Of a DNA stretch of 64,000 nt, positions 1 to 11,529 are shown piece after piece (positions within the stretch are counted from its first letter, which is position 1; each line of letters starts with the position of its first letter). This DNA comes from Halichondria panicea (taxonomy: Eukaryota; Porifera; Demospongiae; Suberitida; Halichondriidae), in assembly GCF_963675165.1 (NCBI RefSeq), contig NC_087386.1:4036169-4100168 (forward strand), read 5' to 3'. Both the position numbers and the translations under genes were made by a program. The notes beneath the pieces are model-generated. The model worked only from the letters and a program-made list of their open reading frames with translations, was not told where the DNA came from and ran no database searches.

Positions 1-261
1 TCACTGATCGTCCATAATCGTACCTGATCTTTAGGTCTTTTTCAGACCCAGTTGTGGCAATTGACCAATCAGGAAAATCGTTGCACAGACCAAGTGCTGT
101 GTAGTGCTCACAAACCTACATAGATATGTACATATACACGTGAAAGTGACATCCAGCATGGAAACACCCTATTATAGCACATGTGTTATGATAGGTATGT
201 ACATGTACAAAGTAACATAATAATACATAATGTACGCATAATTATAGCATACATACAAACC

Positions 262-1458
262 TTAGGTGACATCTATCAGGTGGAATTTTTTTCCAAGAGC
301 ACGCAGACGTCGCCGGTTGTACGCTATCAGCCACCAACCCAATCTTGTATCGAAGACTTCAGCACCAATGCCTCGTTGGGAGTAGTCCAGAACAGAGTGA
401 ACAGCTTCGACTTTGTTGGTACCACGCAGTGACTGGTAGTGGTCTAGGTGATGACCAGTGTGGTGGTAGTTCACTGTGCCAACCTTAACAAATGGCATGT
501 TGGAAGACAGCTATTACTCTACCCACATGAGCCACAGTTAAATTGTCCACTTTTAAACCTGCTGATACCGCCTGTGGTTGACATTGGCGATCCAGAGCGT
601 TCAAAACAAGGAGCATCCTTTTGGCAACAGATTCTGGGTCTCCTACAACTCTCCGAATATACTTCACACGTTCAGAGCGAGTGGGGGGTCCTTCAAGTTT
701 AGCTGCTTCCTTAGCCCTCAATAACTGCTCTCTGTCTGATTGGTGCTAAACAAACATTGCCTGGCTCAAGTCAACAAGAAATTTCTTCCGCCGAGGGTGT
801 TCTGCATTGATTTTGCGTAGTATTGCATTGAGCTTTACACGAAAGATAGTACGCCACAAGGCAGCCACACTTGTGCCTGGGTCACTATGTATAGGAGGAT
901 TACCGGGCTTGCTTTTCACAGAGGTAAAATCCAATGATGCCTTCATCAAATTCGAAATCAGGAATATCTGGGGCGTACACATACCAGGGCTTGATACGTG
1001 ATTCCTTTGGTGTCTTGATATCAACTGTTGACCATCCGGGCACTTTGTTGAAGTCGTCAGCTGCTGGATTGTAGTCACATGTGTACGTTCCGTCGGGTGT
1101 TTCGTACAGGTAGGGTTGTAACAGTTCTCTAAGCACTAATGACTCCCATTTATCAGATGTTCCGCAATATGAGGAGTAGGCAAAAAAGATATTTTCCAAT
1201 TGATGTCCTACTCCATGCTTGACATTTTCCTTCCACATGCGTGCCAGAAGATTGATCAATTCAGTATCATTGTATGGAAATTCCAATGGAAGTTGGAAGC
1301 TGACGATCGTCTTGGCACGAACATGCTTCGCCATAATGTCTAGGAACATCGAACAATCGAGGGGCATGTCGTTCAGGGTTCATTGGTAGTGGTCCTAGAA
1401 TAGAGGTGAAATCAAGTGTATACACATGCGAGAAAACGTACTCCACAGCATCATGCAT
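262..1458 (-). pseudogene. Transposase-like gene fragments, copy A
   Basis: Unnamed repetitive family, which I take to be a DDE-type transposase. Reading the minus strand, one open segment (1367-900) holds aromatic-rich sequence such as WYVYAPDIPDFEFDEG. It is followed by a segment (about 880-746) ending AEHPRRKKFLVDLSQAMF, then by 721-485 with RVKYIRRVVGDPESVAKRM, then by 498-262 with YQSLRGTNKVEAVHS and RGIGAEVFDTRLGWW. The pieces are colinear but lie in different frames, so this is a decayed copy or several exons. The AEHPRRKKFLVDLSQAM stretch recurs in copy B at 8370-8876, which shows a dispersed family. I recall the RGIGAEVFDTRLGWW-type motif from multi-copy cnidarian and fish proteins, but I cannot name the family securely. 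Confidence 0.5.
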
Positions 1459-1479
1459 TACCTGTGAAAGTTTTGCGTA

Positions 1480-2075
1480 TATTATTTGGTGTTTGAGGTA
1501 GATAGCATGCGATAATGATTAGAGGTAGATTGGACAGTGTAGCCATTGTAAAGGTATGAATGGGGACTATACTGTTGTAATAAATAATGATAGATGTAGG
1601 GATCGGAGAGTAGCTAGATACACAAGGTATACTATGTGGTGAGCGGGCACTTATCTCCTTTCCGAGCGAGGTTGCTGTCAGGAACTAGCTGGAAGGCTGG
1701 CAGGTATGTTCAGGTTAGTAAAGTTGGAGCACATGTAAAGTTGGAGCACATGGTATTGCTTTAGACTGTGCATGCGCACAAAACCAATTTAACTTTTCTA
1801 CACTGAACGATCTTCACCTGGCAATTTAAGAATGTTTAGCTTTTCTATACTGAACGATCCTGAGCGTCCGGGGTGGGGGGCCACGCCCAACTACCTCTGA
1901 ACATGTGTATTGAGATAAACAATGTTTACAACACTTCAATAAGATAAACAACGTGAACAATAATTATAAATAATAATCATATTATACGTGCACAAATTCA
2001 AGGTATATATGTTCGTGTTCAGTTCACAGAGTTATAGTTCAGTCCTTCTGTTGAATAATTGTTAGTCGTTGAATG
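1480..2075. other. AT-rich spacer, nothing recognised
   Basis: No open frame with family motifs on either strand. A short imperfect direct repeat around 1725-1755 (AAAGTTGGAGCACATG twice) is the only local structure seen. Confidence 0.5.
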
Positions 2076-2079
2076 TGCT

Positions 2080-2603
2080 TTAAGTGCGTATCCAGCAGAG
2101 GCCTTGTTCGATTGTAAGGGGTGTTTCTTCGAGATCTGGTCCTCTCTCTATGCCGTGGCACGTACTCATGTCCGTGGAAAGGTGGGGGCGGGGGTACATA
2201 GGGGAGGTGAGGGAGAGCGCCGTGATGAAATTTAGGAGGGTATGGGAAGAATGGATTAAATGGAGGTGAATATTGTAGGAGTGGAAGGCCTCTGAAGGGT
2301 GCCGGTGGTGGAGAAAAGCTGTTTCCTGTAGAGCCAGTGCCAGTAATTGAATGTGGGCTGCTGTTTGCTGTAGTTGTAGTTGTAGTTGTAGGTTAGAGCC
2401 AGTGCCAGTAATTGAATGTGGGCTGCTGTTTGCTGTAGTTGTAGTTGTAGTAGAGCCAGTGCCAGTGATTGTGTTGAGAGCTGTGGCTGGTGGGTTGGGA
2501 GCGGGTGACATGTTCAGCAAAGTTCATCCATATTGTCTTCATCCATATTTTCACTTCCTTCTTCCTGGATGTTTAGGTCATCCTCCGGATCGGACATTCT
2601 GAA
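2080..2603 (-). pseudogene. Pro/Thr-rich low-complexity protein, frameshifted
   Basis: On the minus strand an acidic N-terminus (MSDPEDDLNIQEEGSENM, start near 2600) runs into a stop near 2525. One frame over, the sequence continues as MSPAPNPPATALNTITGTGS, a Thr-run and a Ser/Pro-rich stretch, then in a third frame as a proline-rich tail (YVPPPPPFHGHEY) with a basic RTRSRRN motif. The three frames together look like a single acidic then Pro/Thr-rich then basic protein broken by at least two indels. The second indel lies at a tandem duplication (2345-2465), probably slippage. I do not recognise the family; an ORF1/gag-like protein of a retroelement is possible but unproven. Confidence 0.4.
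2333..2468. repeat. Tandem duplication inside the Pro/Thr-rich pseudogene
   Basis: Two adjacent copies of about 65 bp containing AGAGCCAGTGCCAGTAATTG and a GTAGTT triplet run differ mainly in the number of GTAGTT triplets. A third partial copy of the AGAGCCAGTGCCAGT core follows at about 2454. Confidence 0.7.
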
Positions 2604-2889
2604 TTGGCTGTTTCAGTGGACTGAAGCATTTATCCCAGTGGCCTTTTATATAGGCAGAGTGGAAGTCATGATGTAATGAGGTGCTACAACTGGAAAAATG
2701 ATGTAAAAATGATGTTTGGGGTGCTTGGGGTGGAAAATCACATATTTTGGTCGCAGAGATGCATGCTTTTTAAGTATGGGCGTGTTTTGTGTTTTGTGTT
2801 TGTGTCTATGTGACTGTGTGCATGTAGTTGTAGTGTTGTAAATCGTAGCTTGGGAAACAAGGCATTGACGTAATAGTGTCAGTGTTACT

Positions 2890-3116
2890 GGCGACACCAT
2901 ACAGGAAGAACTCTGATGCACAAATACACACAGGCTATTTGTACAAAAACAAAACCACAGGAGAAGTTTCTAGAACACTTCTAAATAAGAATATGCAACT
3001 AAAATAACCGCTAGAACTAACACAGAGGGCGACAGTTACTGTTTACAATAAATCATAAGCTATCTGAGATAGTTCTTAGTCCATATTGTGGTAACATAAC
3101 ATCTTAGGTTACCACA
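2890..3116 (-). repeat. Solo LTR or LTR fragment related to the 44.4-kb element
   Basis: Read on the minus strand from 3116 it begins TGTGGTAACC. It contains a TTTTGTACAAATAGCCTGTG block and a CATCAGAGTTCT block that align with the LTR at 44389-44632 (TTTTTGTATAAATAGCCTGTG and TATCAGAGTTCT). No coding sequence for an element lies next to it. The 5' end is clear; the 3' end is not, and I could not confirm a target duplication. It interrupts the last exon of the tandem exon array just to its right. Confidence 0.55.
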
Positions 3117-3120
3117 GTTG

Positions 3121-3658
3121 TTGGAACTGCCCCACCGATCTGCACCGGTCCAGGTCCAGCCTGTTGAAGCACATTTTAAAAGTAGTTAAAAAACAGCTAG
3201 CAAATTAACTTACAGAGAGAGAAGGGGTGGGTGGTTTAGGTCCACTAGTTGACGCAGACACAGTCACACCCTGCGATAATTGTGAACGTAAAGAGTTAGC
3301 AGCCTGTGAACTTAAAATAATACACAGTAAAAGTAGTTAAAACTAGCAAATTAACTTACAGAGAGAGAAAGGGTGGGTGGTTCAGGTCCACCACCAGTCC
3401 ATACTGTAGGGAGAGAAGCTATGGATCCACTAGTCGACGCAGACACAGTAATAATTGTGAACGTAAAGTAAGAAGAGTTAGCAGCCTGTGAACTTAAAAT
3501 AATACACAGTAAAAGTAATTAAAACTAGCAAATTAACTTACAGAGAGAGAAGGGGTGGGTGGTTCAGGTCCACCACCAGTCCATACTGTAGGGAGAGAAG
3601 CTATGGATCCATTAGTCGACGCAGACACAGTCCACCCTGCAATAATTGTGAACGTAAA
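3121..3658 (-). CDS. Partial gene with tandemly duplicated in-frame exons
   Basis: On the minus strand three similar exons follow each other: 3658-3542 (5' end uncertain), 3485-3360 (126 nt) and 3303-3214 (90 nt). They are separated by two 56-nt introns (3541-3486, 3359-3304) that each begin GTAAGTTAATTTGC and end TTAAGTTCACAG. A further exon starts near 3165 (AGPGPVQIGGAVPTT) and runs into the LTR at 3116. All copies are open in the same phase 0 and encode variants of a Ser/Thr/Pro stretch (TVSASTSG then PPT.SLSLS). Exon lengths are multiples of three, so duplicate copies can be spliced in or out without breaking frame. Function unknown; no start or end of the gene is visible. Confidence 0.55.
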
Positions 3659-3823
3659 GACAGAGAGAGACTGGTGATAGAGTTCCAGAGAGACTGTTGC
3701 TAGAGTTCCAGAGTGACTGTTGAGAGACTGGTGATAGAGTTCCAGAGAGACTGGTGATAGAGTTCCAGAGAGAATGGTGGTAGAGTTCCAGAGAGACTGT
3801 TGCTAGAGTTCCAGAGAGACTGA
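3659..3823. repeat. Minisatellite, inverted partner of 5101-5415
   Basis: About seven copies of a 20-24 bp unit, AGAGACTGGTGATAGAGTTC followed by CAG, with variants. The same unit appears on the opposite strand at 5101-5415, so the two arrays can pair as an imperfect inverted repeat around the gene at 4046-4986. Confidence 0.8.
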
Positions 3824-3875
3824 GCTCGGTTTCAGCTCCACCCTGATCAGGTATTTTGCAGCCTACCTACGACGG

Positions 3876-3941
3876 GCTGGGGGATAAGGGACTGGGAGAG
3901 GGGGGGAAAAGAGGGGGCAGAAAGGGGGGAAAGAAGGGGGC
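3876..3941 (+). other. G-rich purine tract
   Basis: At least six runs of three to seven G separated by short A-rich spacers on the plus strand, followed directly by a T run. The composition allows G-quadruplex formation. It lies between the left minisatellite and the 3' end of the minus-strand gene at 4046. Confidence 0.6.
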
Positions 3942-4045
3942 AAATTTTTTTACAGTAGTTTTCAACCAAAATCAATAGAAACTTATCAAATTATTTCACC
4001 AAATCAACTCATTGATCTATTTTAACCAAATCAACTATTAATTAA

Positions 4046-4986
4046 TTAATTGGTGGATTGTTTTTTCAGCTTTTTAGCTTCGTTAGCTCTTCGCCAAGAC
4101 TCCTGGGTCCTTTCTTTTTGTTCTTTTTCAAAGGCCTCTAAGATACTTTTGGGGTCTGAGTAGGGGCACCAGATCTTGTTGGAGCGTCCCAACACACGAT
4201 GAATATCGCCATGAGGCGTTTTATCTTTATTAGTGCGCAGCTGGTGGCAAACGGAACAGAGACGCTTTCCCTCTAGACTTCTTTCCTGAAGAAAAAGTAC
4301 ATGTTAATGACAGACACTGCAATAATTGTTACCGCAATGGGGGTGACACCAAGTTTTAGCATTGAAGCCTGTGCTCGCTTCTGCCTTTCTTCAAGTTCCG
4401 GAGGGATCAATTTTGGTTTTTTGGTTTTTTGAGAGGGCTGGGCTTGAGTCCGCTTTTTGGGTGGATTCTGGCGAGCATGTTCCCGCCGCTCCTCTGCTCT
4501 GGTTGCATCACTGATTTGTTCAGGACCCAATGAAAATAGCATGGAGCCAGATGAACTGGAGGTGGCAGACGACAACGGGAGGGCCTTACGGGTGGCAGGG
4601 ACCTTACGTCTGGGAGCCAGAGGAGGCTCGAGTGTAACAGGGCCGAGCACAATGGTGGCAGCAGGGGGTTGATGGAAGGCAGGAGGCTGATGGGGGTCAG
4701 AGGGCTGAAGAATAGAGGCAGAGGAGCTTGCTTTCTTCGACAGCTTTCTAGCAGCTGCCTTAACGTGCCAACCACACGAACAAGTCTTTTTTCTTCGATT
4801 CGTTGAGAAAAAGGAGCCTCGCTGACGATCCTTTTGGCATTTATTGATAGACACAATGGCTGCCTTAACTTCCTTGTTGGATGGCTTTTTCCCTCTGCCT
4901 GTGAAAACAGGAAGACCCTCGGCCAAGTCCATCAGTTTGTTGGCATACGTTGCAATCCCATGAAAGTGATGGGACTTGCTACTCAT
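4046..4986 (-). CDS. Two-exon basic protein with CxxCH zinc-like motif, unknown
   Basis: Exon 1 runs 4986-4333, a 47-nt intron (GTAACA...TTCAG) covers 4332-4286, and exon 2 runs 4285-4046, giving about 297 residues with no internal stop. Without the splice, the ORF would end in a hydrophobic tail at 4273; splicing replaces it. The N-terminal third is basic (GRGKKPSNKEVKAAI, RRKKTCSCGW). The middle is Ser/Pro-rich. The end of exon 1 is charged and helical (PPELEERQKRAQAS). Exon 2 has CSVCHQL, then H and WCP, which could bind zinc, followed by a Lys/Glu-rich helix. The gene is framed by inverted minisatellites, so it may belong to a mobile element. I do not recognise the family. Confidence 0.55.
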
Positions 4987-5100
4987 CTAGTAAGACAGAT
5001 AACTGTTAGAACATTGTGTAGGTTTATATTAATAGGTTAGTAGGTTTATTTATTAGTAGGTTAGTAGGTTTATTTATCAGTAGGATTAGTATAGAATTAC

Positions 5101-5415
5101 CTTGGATTCTATCACCAGTCTCTTTGGAACTATATCACCAGTCTCAGTCTCTCTGGATCTATCACCAGTCTCAGTCTCTCTGGAACACCAGTCTCTCTGG
5201 ATCTATCACCAGTCTAAGTCTCTCTGGAACACCAGTCTCAGTCTCTCTGGAACACCAGTCTCTCTGGATCTATCACCAGTCTCAGTCTCTCTGGAACACC
5301 AGTCTCAGTCTCTCTGGATCTATCACCAGTCTCTGTCTCTCTGGAACACCAGTCTCTCTGGATCTATCAGTATCTCTGGAACACCAGTCTCAGTCTCTCT
5401 GGATCTATCACCTGG
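5101..5415. repeat. Minisatellite, inverted partner of 3659-3823
   Basis: Alternating units of ATCACCAGTCTCAGTCTCTC followed by TGG, and of ACACCAGTCTCTCTGGATCT, span the interval. It is low-complexity and yields spurious open frames on the plus strand. Both minisatellites are followed on their right by a shared direct-repeat segment (CTCGGTTTCAGCTCCACCCT, at 3824 and about 5447), so the flank is repeated directly while the arrays are inverted. Confidence 0.8.
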
Positions 5416-5479
5416 CACTCTATCAAGCTTGCTAGCTAGCTCGGTTTCAGCTCGGTTTCAGCTCCACCCTTGAGTATTT

Positions 5480-7430
5480 GCACGCTTACCTACGACCTAC
5501 GACTAACCTGCCACGTGGCTGTCTACTGCGCATGCGCAACCGGCGACCAACGACCTAACTTACCGTTGACCAACGACCTAGTCACACCTCAGACCTACGC
5601 ATTATGGCCTGAGCTAGAGCTATAGCTACTATACCCACCTCCACCTAGTACAGTAGCATACAGTGGCAGATTGAGATCGAGATCGAGCGCGAGTATTTGC
5701 ATCTGTGCAAAGCTTATCTTACTACCCACGTAAAGTACTTTCCATTGGCTCTATAATGGGTAGAATAATTATTGATGTAAAGCAATCTGTGTGTGTGTCA
5801 GGGGGAGGGGGGGGATATACCATTAAGCCTGATGATTTCATTTTTTGCACGCCTTCACTAGTCGATTCTATTCCCGTGGAGTTCTGTGTGGTAGACCCAC
5901 CTTTTGTGAGTTCGCATGTTCATTGTTGCCAGAAGAAGAAATGTTGTTTGGTGAGGGGATATAATAAACAGTACAAGAATATTTTGTTAGTTATACTCGA
6001 AGTTTTCCTAGGTTTTATTGTGGTTGAACGTTTTAGTGGTATAATTAGTAGGGCTCTCTAAAAGAAGAAATAGGTTCATCCGTACTGTATAATTATGTAG
6101 ACTAGCAATAGTGATTTTTTCTTTTTACAAAAACAGCCTTAATGGATTCTTTAAGATGCTGAACACGCATTAAACTTCACGACACATATAGATCCCAATG
6201 ATTTGTTGGCTTGTTGGCATTTCACTTTCCACATGGCATATCTGTTGAAATAGCCGGTTATATTATGAAGCTGCGAAAGAAAAACAACATGTGATAAAAT
6301 AATAGCAGCGCTGATTGTGCTCAGGAGTACAGTAGTCCCTAGGGCCTTACATATATTGGAAGCGACCCCTGCACAGTACGCCTTCGTTCACGAAAACTAA
6401 CCAGGACTTCTTTCTCATCCATGGTTTAAAGAGAAACACGTGTCGTGCTGTAACCAACATAATTATATACTGCTTTTACACGTGATTAGCAATCTGATGC
6501 CATAGAGACCTCTTAGACATTTAGAGGTCTGTCCATTATTATATAATGATGTTTATACAATCATACTGATATTAAATATGCATGCATATAAATATATCGA
6601 CAGAATAATGATAAGAGGCACAGACAAGAAAGAAAGACTCTGTGAATTGCTACTGGCACCATGTCCATACGAGGCTTTTTACCATGTAGGATGTAGACTG
6701 AAATGTTTTCTTGTTGCTCTAAGGAGGTTCTTGTAGCTTCTGATCCCTTCGATACTGCGATGGCCTCCATTATGAGTTGTTCACAACCTGGTTGCAGTTG
6801 TGGCTCAGAGCGTATGGTTTGTTTTGAATCCTTGTATTCCTGCACATGTTCTTCAAGGTATTGTAGGTGCTCGGGAAATGTGTATATAAGGCATTGTATA
6901 AGGCATTGTATAGGTGCTCTGGAAATGTGTATATAATTATAAGCAGTTTATAATTGTAATTAAGCAGTAGATCTGTATTTAAAAAGGAATGCAGCCAGTG
7001 CCCAATTGACGTAGAGCAAAATGAGCAGTTGACAAAGTCTTTTCCAGCTTGTCAACAGGTTGCCAATTTTAGTGACGGTGCATGCATTAATCAATGCCTT
7101 TCATCTGCCTTGCCAGTTGGATAAACTGTCAACCACCAACTCATTGCATGTCACATGTGGAGAAAATCTGGCTGAGAGCTGAGCTCTCCTAGTGCTCATC
7201 TTTGTCAAGGAGAAGAACCACATCACCGCTTGGGTCATCATACAGGAAAGGGAGTGTACCACTTAGACTACGCGCCATAATCTGTGAGAAACCCTTTGCA
7301 ACCTTTTGAGCACACATTAAAACCAATCTTCGCACAATTGGTCTTGCCCCTACCACAGCAGTCCCCTATCTCACGCTTCTCTCTTTTTCTCTCCTACGCT
7401 CTTCCTACGCTTCTCATCTTACCCATCGGC
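5480..7430. other. No recognised gene; minor repeats
   Basis: One 118-codon open frame (5705-6061, plus) has no motif I recognise and ordinary composition, so I do not call it. A short tandem duplication lies at about 6865-6935 (GGAAATGTGTATATAA and GGCATTGTATA repeated). Nothing else is supported. Confidence 0.5.
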
Positions 7431-7884
7431 CCAGGATCTTAATAACACAGTCCTCCGCCGCCGTTGTCGCTGCACCGATCTTGAAACTGTGGCTGCAGTA
7501 CTTGGCCTGATTGACACCTCCTACTCTTCTTCAAATTGCCTTTCTTTGTCTCTTCCGCTTCATTATTTCCATTTTCTGAGCCTGAAACCTTTAAAAAAAG
7601 ATGTACAAATATCGTTGGTATAAGGTCTGCAAGCTTAGCTATAGACGCTCTAAGTACATAACTTTTTAATTGCATATGGGCTCAACTTCAGTGGTTTTGT
7701 ATTTATTAATTCAATTCACTTGTGTGGGAGATGCACAACTTTCTTCTCCACTTTCACTCACAATGTAAGTCTCACCTTCTTTCTCAATGGAACCTGCTTC
7801 TTCTTGCTTTCGTCATTTTGGCACAAAATTTGTCACACTCGTTCACCTTTAGCTGGTCAATTGACAAAAATGAAACCAAGGTAG

Positions 7885-8051
7885 TACTATATAGTGGGTA
7901 ATTTTCGAGGGGTAAACTATTCGTTATGTTCGTGGGCAAGCTGGACCTACACGAAAATGTTCCCCACCAAAACTTAGGCGTGGCTTACCGTAGCGCATGC
8001 AATGAAGGTAAACAAATTTTTTACCCCATGAACATTACCCGCTATAAGGTA
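7885..8051. mobile_element. Short MITE with TIRs, relative of 62404-62675
   Basis: About 165 bp. The left end reads TACTATATAGTGGGTAATTT then TCGAGGGGTAAA; the reverse complement of the right end reads TACCTTATAGCGGGTAATGT then TC. The TIR core (ATAG-GGGTAAT, TTCGAGGG) matches the better-preserved MITE at 62404-62675. There is no coding capacity. Termini at TA suggest a Tc1/mariner-type origin. Confidence 0.55.
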
Positions 8052-8369
8052 ATTGTTATTGTCTTCCAGCAGCTGCTTTCCTCTTATTAGGTGGCGTCTC
8101 CTTCTAAGCCTAGCTTACACGCTTTCAGCTGCACAAAATGTTCACTTTGTATGCTATATAGGTCCATTTTGTATACATACATGTGCACCGGCCTCTTGTT
8201 ATTCCTGTACATATCATTAATAAGCAGTAATGTTGCAGCATACATGTTGGCTTACTCGTCACTACTTTCATGATCACTACTTTTACCATTGTCATCATCG
8301 CTACTCATCCCTCCACTTATTTCGCTAGTCCTTGCTTTCATCAAGCATTCTAAATCCCCCTCGTGTTGG

Positions 8370-8876
8370 GAAAGCATAGCCTGGCTTAAATCAACCAGAA
8401 ATTTCTTTCATCGAGGGTGCTCGGCATTCATCTCGCGACCAATTCTAAACATCAAATGCGGGATCACTCGAAGAGCCACCGCAACACCCGCAATCAACGT
8501 ACAAGTACATAGGAACTTTTTTCGACTTGTGACGATCGATTACCTCTGCCATGGCATTCTTTGCCCAGGAAAGCGCTGTGTCAGGGACAACATAGACACC
8601 ACAAACAATACCAAAATCGCCACATATGGTAAACGTTTGTCCACCACTTCCAACTACCCCACCCCCTAGGGTACACTTGACAACCTTGCGTTGGTGGTCA
8701 ACAGCAAGGCCGTGGTTACTAAGAGCAGCCCGGATCTCTCGCATTATGTGAGGTTTGTTCTCCCAATAGCACATCGCCGTTAAATGCGGTCTACCAGGAA
8801 CAAATCGGGCAGGAAATGGAGGAAAGGAATCACGGGCAACCACGTTAAGTTTGCCAACACCATGCATTGCATTCAC
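8370..8876 (-). pseudogene. Transposase-like gene fragment, copy B
   Basis: Minus-strand open frame 8876-8445 (about 143 codons) contains VPDTALSWAKNAMAEVIDRH and VPMYLYVDCGCCG. The next segment in another frame (about 8440-8375) reads NAEHPRRKKFLVDLSQAM, the same motif as copy A at 750-880. The order 'YVDxxCCG then HPRR..FLVDLSQ' suggests a DDE-type catalytic region, with the Asp of YVD as a candidate acidic residue. The frame breaks between the two blocks, so this copy is decayed or needs splicing. It covers a more N-terminal part of the protein than copy A. Confidence 0.5.
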
Positions 8877-8889
8877 CTATTATGAGAAG

Positions 8890-10805
8890 GATTTATATAT
8901 TATTACCAGAACTAGAGAGTGGCTGATTTTTAATAAGTGTATATAAGGCAGTAATATGTATACCGTAAGATCTCGATCAAGGAAACAACACTCTAATTAA
9001 GCGATATTTCGCTCACATATAGCACCATTGAAAACTGTGTACACAGTCTTGTGTGCATCAGCACCCGCGGTGCTTTCATTATTTTAAGTGACACTTTAAA
9101 TCGAGGTCTTAGGTAGCTATATACGTGTTGCCATCATCGCTACTCTCATTTAAGTTCAGGTTATGAAGACCATGATCACTGTATTCCACATCATAGAATA
9201 GCCGTTCACCTATAATGATTTGAAACCCTAGTGGAAAATGTTTAGCTTCATCCTATAAATGTAAGCATGTATGTACTCTTTATGGAATGTAAACGTAATT
9301 CACATCACTTCCTGCCGTATCTCCTCTGCTATAAACAAATCTTGACCTGGCCATGTACTGGACTTGAATTTAAAAAGAAGCACACATGTTCTTATGTTCT
9401 CGTTAATTTCATGTACAACCCGCAGTTACAGTATAATTATATGCACTGAGTAGGCTGGATACTGATAGTGGGGCTCGGGAAGAAGAATCTGAAGGACCAA
9501 ACTCTGTCCCTATCGAGATGACAAGGCAAATATATGATGATTCAAGTGTGACTGTCCTGGGCGCATACTGCTTGCTAATGGAATTGAAACGACTATGCAA
9601 ACTCCCCTTCGCTACAATGATTGTCCTACTCAATCTACTCCAGATCTCATTGACGGATAATTGTCCACCTACCATATGGACCGTATATACATGCACAGTA
9701 TAATTATGCATACAAGTGTAAGAAATATGTGAACGACTGAGTATTGTCTCTCCTCTGGGCTGTTGGGATCGACCCTCTCGTTGAATGCACAACACCATTT
9801 ATTTTTATTGTGATTTGCTGCGACGCCTGCGAGTAGGAGTGTGCAGCCCACAGTTCTTCTGATAAAAGCCAATGGTACGTTTTTCACCTAATTCTGTTAT
9901 AGTTGAATATAACACTATACGCAGGCAGAGCTACTGAGGCGATAAAAATTGGTTACCTTTGATCGAAGACGAGGAGATCTCTTCACTGAATGTGCTAACT
10001 TTTTGCCGAGCTAGGGAGAAGAGCAACAAACCCACAGACATTATAATGAAGTAAATCAAAGAATAGTATTTATGATCAAAGGCTATAGCAAGCAAATTAT
10101 TTACATACGTTTCTTGTGCCTGTGTTGAAACTCGACAGGTGATGACTTAAGTAGTTTTAAACTGAGATATATCAGCAGATATTTACTTTTTTCTTTGGCT
10201 AAGAGCGAACAATTTCTGTTCAGGCGAGAAAGTGGAAGGACCTGAAGCATTATTATACATACTTTCCCTCGATTTTCTGACTTCAGCCTTTCCACTTCAT
10301 TTTCGGGCACAGCGCCTTGGGTCATTGGGTCAAAATACATCGAAGGCTGGCCCAGCATCCACTCAAAATGTCACGGAAGTCGCAACTATAGTGGACTTGA
10401 ATTGTTTTTTGGCCAACTGCCTAGTTTCTAAAACGACATAATTCAAAAGGAATTGTTCCTGGTCAAGTTCCCGGTGTAAAGTTGCGAGTATGTTATACGG
10501 GAACTCATGCCTCAATGAACGCTAGCTAACACAACGACATAATTTACCCCAAGCATAGCATCAATTCGCATGTGTAAATCTGAGTAACTTACCCAACAGT
10601 TAAGATCTCCTCATTTTACATTACAAAACTAGCGTAAAAACATTAAAAATATGGTGGTGGGTTTGTGATGATTAATAGAACAGAAAATAGTCGGTAATCG
10701 ATCGGTTAATTATAAGTGGAAAAAAGACCAACGCTTTTTGGCTAAGGTATCTTATGCAAAGTTTAATGTTGTATCTACACATCCTATGCAACAATACCAT
10801 CACTG
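8890..10805. other. No recognised gene
   Basis: Several 60-130 codon open frames occur on both strands (for example 9409-9798 minus) but none shows a family motif. I see nothing else to annotate. Confidence 0.45.
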
Positions 10806-10811
10806 CGAACT

Positions 10812-10920
10812 TGCCTGACTTAGTTGACCATCAGAGACACCAGAGGGGAGATCACTAGTACAACACTGCCTGACTTAGTTGACCATCAGAGACACCAGAG
10901 GGGAGATCACTAGTACAACA
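10812..10920. repeat. 55-bp tandem duplication
   Basis: Two near-identical consecutive copies start at 10812 and 10867, each containing TGCCTGACTTAGTTGACCAT followed by CAGAGACACCAGAGGGGAG. Confidence 0.85.
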
Positions 10921-11435
10921 CTACGTTGACACAGTGGGGACATCATCCTGCCAAACTAGCATCAAACATGAAAGGAAGAGCCTGGAAGCGCTTAAGCAGA
11001 GGGACTTACCGTATCCAGAGAAACACATCGCTCCCTTGGTACAGATACCTTAATGCCTCGAGCTGTTTGTCCTTTTAGGACCAGATCTTGCTAGAGGAGA
11101 GAGCAGTAGAGAAGTCGCTGGAACTTGCTGATTTAGTAGCCATGAGTAGCTAGACTGGAAACCACTCCCTTTTTCAGCTAGTCTATAGTGACACGGATAG
11201 TTCCATGACCTTACGGAATAAGTATACAAACAGTTTACTATAGTATCTCCACTACCCATAATTATTTTGGGTAATACTTCGCATGCGCAGAACAGTGTAC
11301 ACTAGGCCTGCGGCCTGGAATCGAGGCAAGTTCTGCTGGTACTAAAATTTAACCTGTACTTAAACTACATTACATCATCTGTAATTGATCTGATTGGCTA
11401 AAAACAGTAGATTACATGGAAGCATAATCTACAAG

Positions 11436-11520
11436 AAGGTACTTATTCTACAGGAAATGGGCGCATATTCTACAGGAAGTGGACACATTCTACAGGAAAT
11501 GGACGCATATTCTACAGATA
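11436..11520. repeat. Short tandem repeat, ATTCTACAGGAAATGG unit
   Basis: Four degenerate copies of about 20-26 bp with the core ATTCTACAGGAA(A/G)TGG. Confidence 0.7.
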
Positions 11521-11529
11521 ATTTGTAGG

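Noticed and set aside
2840..3116. Target duplication GTTGT for the solo LTR
   Set aside because: A GTTGT copy lies at 2835-2839, but the sequence beside it is not a CA terminus, so the left border is unproven.
4273..4332. Hydrophobic C-terminal tail of the unspliced 237-codon frame as a membrane anchor
   Set aside because: A consensus GT...AG intron of 47 nt removes exactly this part and joins a longer open exon.
5102..5473. Plus-strand open frames rich in Ser/Leu/Thr
   Set aside because: They are translations of the minisatellite at 5101-5415; the repeat unit length keeps frames open by chance.
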